Position numbers and translations under genes: made by a program | Assembly: GCA_023091735.1 (NCBI GenBank) | Contig: JALKBU010000323.1 | Coordinates: 1 to 48,412 of the forward strand | DNA: 48,412 nt | DNA from: Trichomonas tenax | Taxonomy: Eukaryota > Parabasalia > Trichomonadida > Trichomonadidae | Reading direction: 5' to 3' | Notes under the pieces: generated by a model | What the model saw: the letters and a program-made list of their open reading frames with translations, nothing else | Database searches by the model: none | Told to the model about the DNA's origin: nothing | Shown: piece by piece, positions 47,424-48,412 of the stretch | Numbering within the stretch: the first letter of the stretch is position 1 | Layout: each line of letters begins with the position of its first letter

Positions 47424-47849
47424 ATGTCTAAATCTAAATCAAAGGAAGGAGGAGAGCCAACGAAATACGATGAAGAAGTCACAAAATACGTCAATAGCTA
47501 TGATGGAAATACAAAAAAGAAGCTTGAACAAATGAGGGAGATTATTCATTCTGTATCTGATGAAATATTGGAGAAATGGGCATGTAGTATGCCAACGTTT
47601 GTATATCATGGAAATTTGGTCCATTTTGCGGCAATGAAAGGCCATTTAGGTTGGTATCCGGCGCCAAGCGCAATAACCGAATTCAATAAAGAGTTGAGTG
47701 GTTACTCTACATCAAAAGGGTGTGTGAGGATCCCATGGAAATCGACCATGCCTGCGGATTTAATCAAACGAATGGTGGAGTTTAGAATGAAAGAGAATCT
47801 TGAAGAGGAAGGTTCAAAGAAGAAGAACTGCGGTGAATCGAAGTGCTGA
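47424..47849 (+). CDS. DUF1801 (YdhG-like) protein, 141 aa
   Basis: Residues ~12-125 match the DUF1801 family: KKLEQMREIIHSVSDEILEK, ACSMPTFVYHGNLVHFAAMK, HLGWYPAPSAITEFNKEL, SGYSTSKGCVRIPWKS and LIKRMVEFRMKEN are in the expected order. The fold is a small frataxin-like alpha/beta domain. Family members are mainly bacterial, and a few have been discussed as iron-binding, but the function is not established. The C-terminal tail (EEEGSKKKNCGESKC) is an added charged, Cys-containing end. The frame is open to an ATG at 47370, which would overlap the USP promoter. 47424 (MSKSKSKEGG) is preferred because a TCAAATTT initiator-like motif lies 8 bases upstream. It may have come by transfer from bacteria. 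Confidence 0.88.
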   Translation: MSKSKSKEGGEPTKYDEEVTKYVNSYDGNTKKKLEQMREIIHSVSDEILEKWACSMPTFVYHGNLVHFAAMKGHLGWYPAPSAITEFNKELSGYSTSKGCVRIPWKSTMPADLIKRMVEFRMKENLEEEGSKKKNCGESKC

Positions 47850-48284
47850 TCCAGTAAATACTATGATTAAAGCTTATTATCCAATAGTATATTCCAACAA
47901 TTTTCAAAAATGATTTTGAAGCATTTAAGTTTGGTTATTAGCTGTTACGCACGCAGTATATTACAGTTTCAAGCTCATTTTGTGTGTTTCCACCAGTTAA
48001 TAATTTGAAAATGTTGAAAACTAAATTTCGCTAAATTATACTCGAAACCATACTTCCCTTCACTACATGTTTATGATTCCAAACTCGCTTAAACAGATTT
48101 ATGCAAATAAACAGTCTTTATGATAGTTAACCTTATTTATTATCTTGCGAATCAATGAATCTAGATATTCCTCAATTGGTGTAATATTATTTTTTTTTTT
48201 TCAAAAAAATTATGTTCCAGCACGTTCCATAGAATATACACTCAAAGTTTCGAGCTTTAATCAAATACAAATTCATAAATATTT
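47850..48284. other. Right-end intergenic, no gene seen
   Basis: AT-rich sequence following the DUF1801 stop, with a run of 13 T followed by C and A-rich sequence near 48190-48210. No reading frame or RNA gene is recognised before the terminal repeat. Confidence 0.4.
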
Positions 48285-48411
48285 ATGGCGTCACTGAATT
48301 TTCTACTCCTACTCAAACATCTCGATTTTTCTCCGCCAGTATGAATATTTAAGGTCTAATTTTGGTGGCAAATGAAAAATTTTCCCATCTAGAATGCTGT
48401 GGATATATAAA
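48285..48411 (-). repeat. Terminal repeat, right copy (inverted)
   Basis: Reverse complement of bases 1-127 with three differences. Similarity ends at ATGGCGTC on the inner side, exactly opposite the inner end of the left copy, so both copies share one defined boundary. Confidence 0.9.
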
Positions 48412-48412
48412 G

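Noticed and set aside
1..48412. The whole window as one giant transposon bounded by inverted repeats
   Set aside because: The interior is ordinary housekeeping genes with no integrase, polymerase or capsid-like gene. Repeats at both ends are better explained by assembly breaks.

Overview
This window looks like chromosomal DNA of a parabasalid protist (a trichomonad, most likely Tritrichomonas or Trichomonas; I cannot separate them from sequence alone). The reasons are AT-rich spacers, long intronless genes including a single 12-kb reading frame, eukaryote-only products (dynein-2 heavy chain, Rab, TFIIE-alpha, ribosomal protein L38e, a giant USP deubiquitinase, a DHHC-family enzyme), and short 5' leaders in which an initiator-like TCANWTTT motif sits roughly 8-21 bases upstream of the ATG of at least seven genes. 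I see no intron, tRNA, rRNA, CRISPR array or prokaryotic operon. Nothing here is viral or a toxin gene.

Layout. 1-2.4 kb: repeat-bearing, decayed sequence that opens with a 127-bp repeat. 2.4-18.6 kb: a dense run of twelve genes on both strands: a ubiquitin-like protein, a large Lys-rich protein, a nucleoplasmin-like chaperone, an acidic protein, an MFS transporter, a Myb/SANT protein, L38e, TFIIE-alpha, a tail-anchored ankyrin protein, an LRR/coiled-coil protein, a DHHC-like palmitoyltransferase, and a Cys-rich surface protein. 18.7-35.6 kb: one minus-strand block with the 4000-residue dynein-2 heavy chain, a Rab GTPase, an 873-residue coiled-coil protein and a small di-glycine ubiquitin-like protein. 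35.6-40.9 kb: a 5.2-kb gene-poor stretch with repeated promoter-like modules, a 120-bp tandem repeat, G-tracts and coding relics. 40.9-47.3 kb: a 2152-residue ubiquitin hydrolase. 47.4-47.8 kb: a bacterial-type DUF1801 gene, divergent from the hydrolase across a 91-bp spacer. The last 127 bp are an inverted copy of the first 127 bp.

Functionally the genes are independent housekeeping and accessory units. Three of the eighteen (two ubiquitin-like proteins and the USP) belong to the ubiquitin system. The dynein-2 heavy chain serves intraflagellar transport, and the LRR and long coiled-coil proteins are of types common in trichomonad cytoskeletons, but nothing here proves a link. I did not find a clear new multi-gene system. 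The best leads are the MFS gene with coding sequence but no ATG upstream of its apparent start, the GG-AF ubiquitin-like protein, the DHYC enzyme that has lost most zinc ligands, the initiator consensus, and the decayed promoter/gene modules in the 35-41 kb desert.
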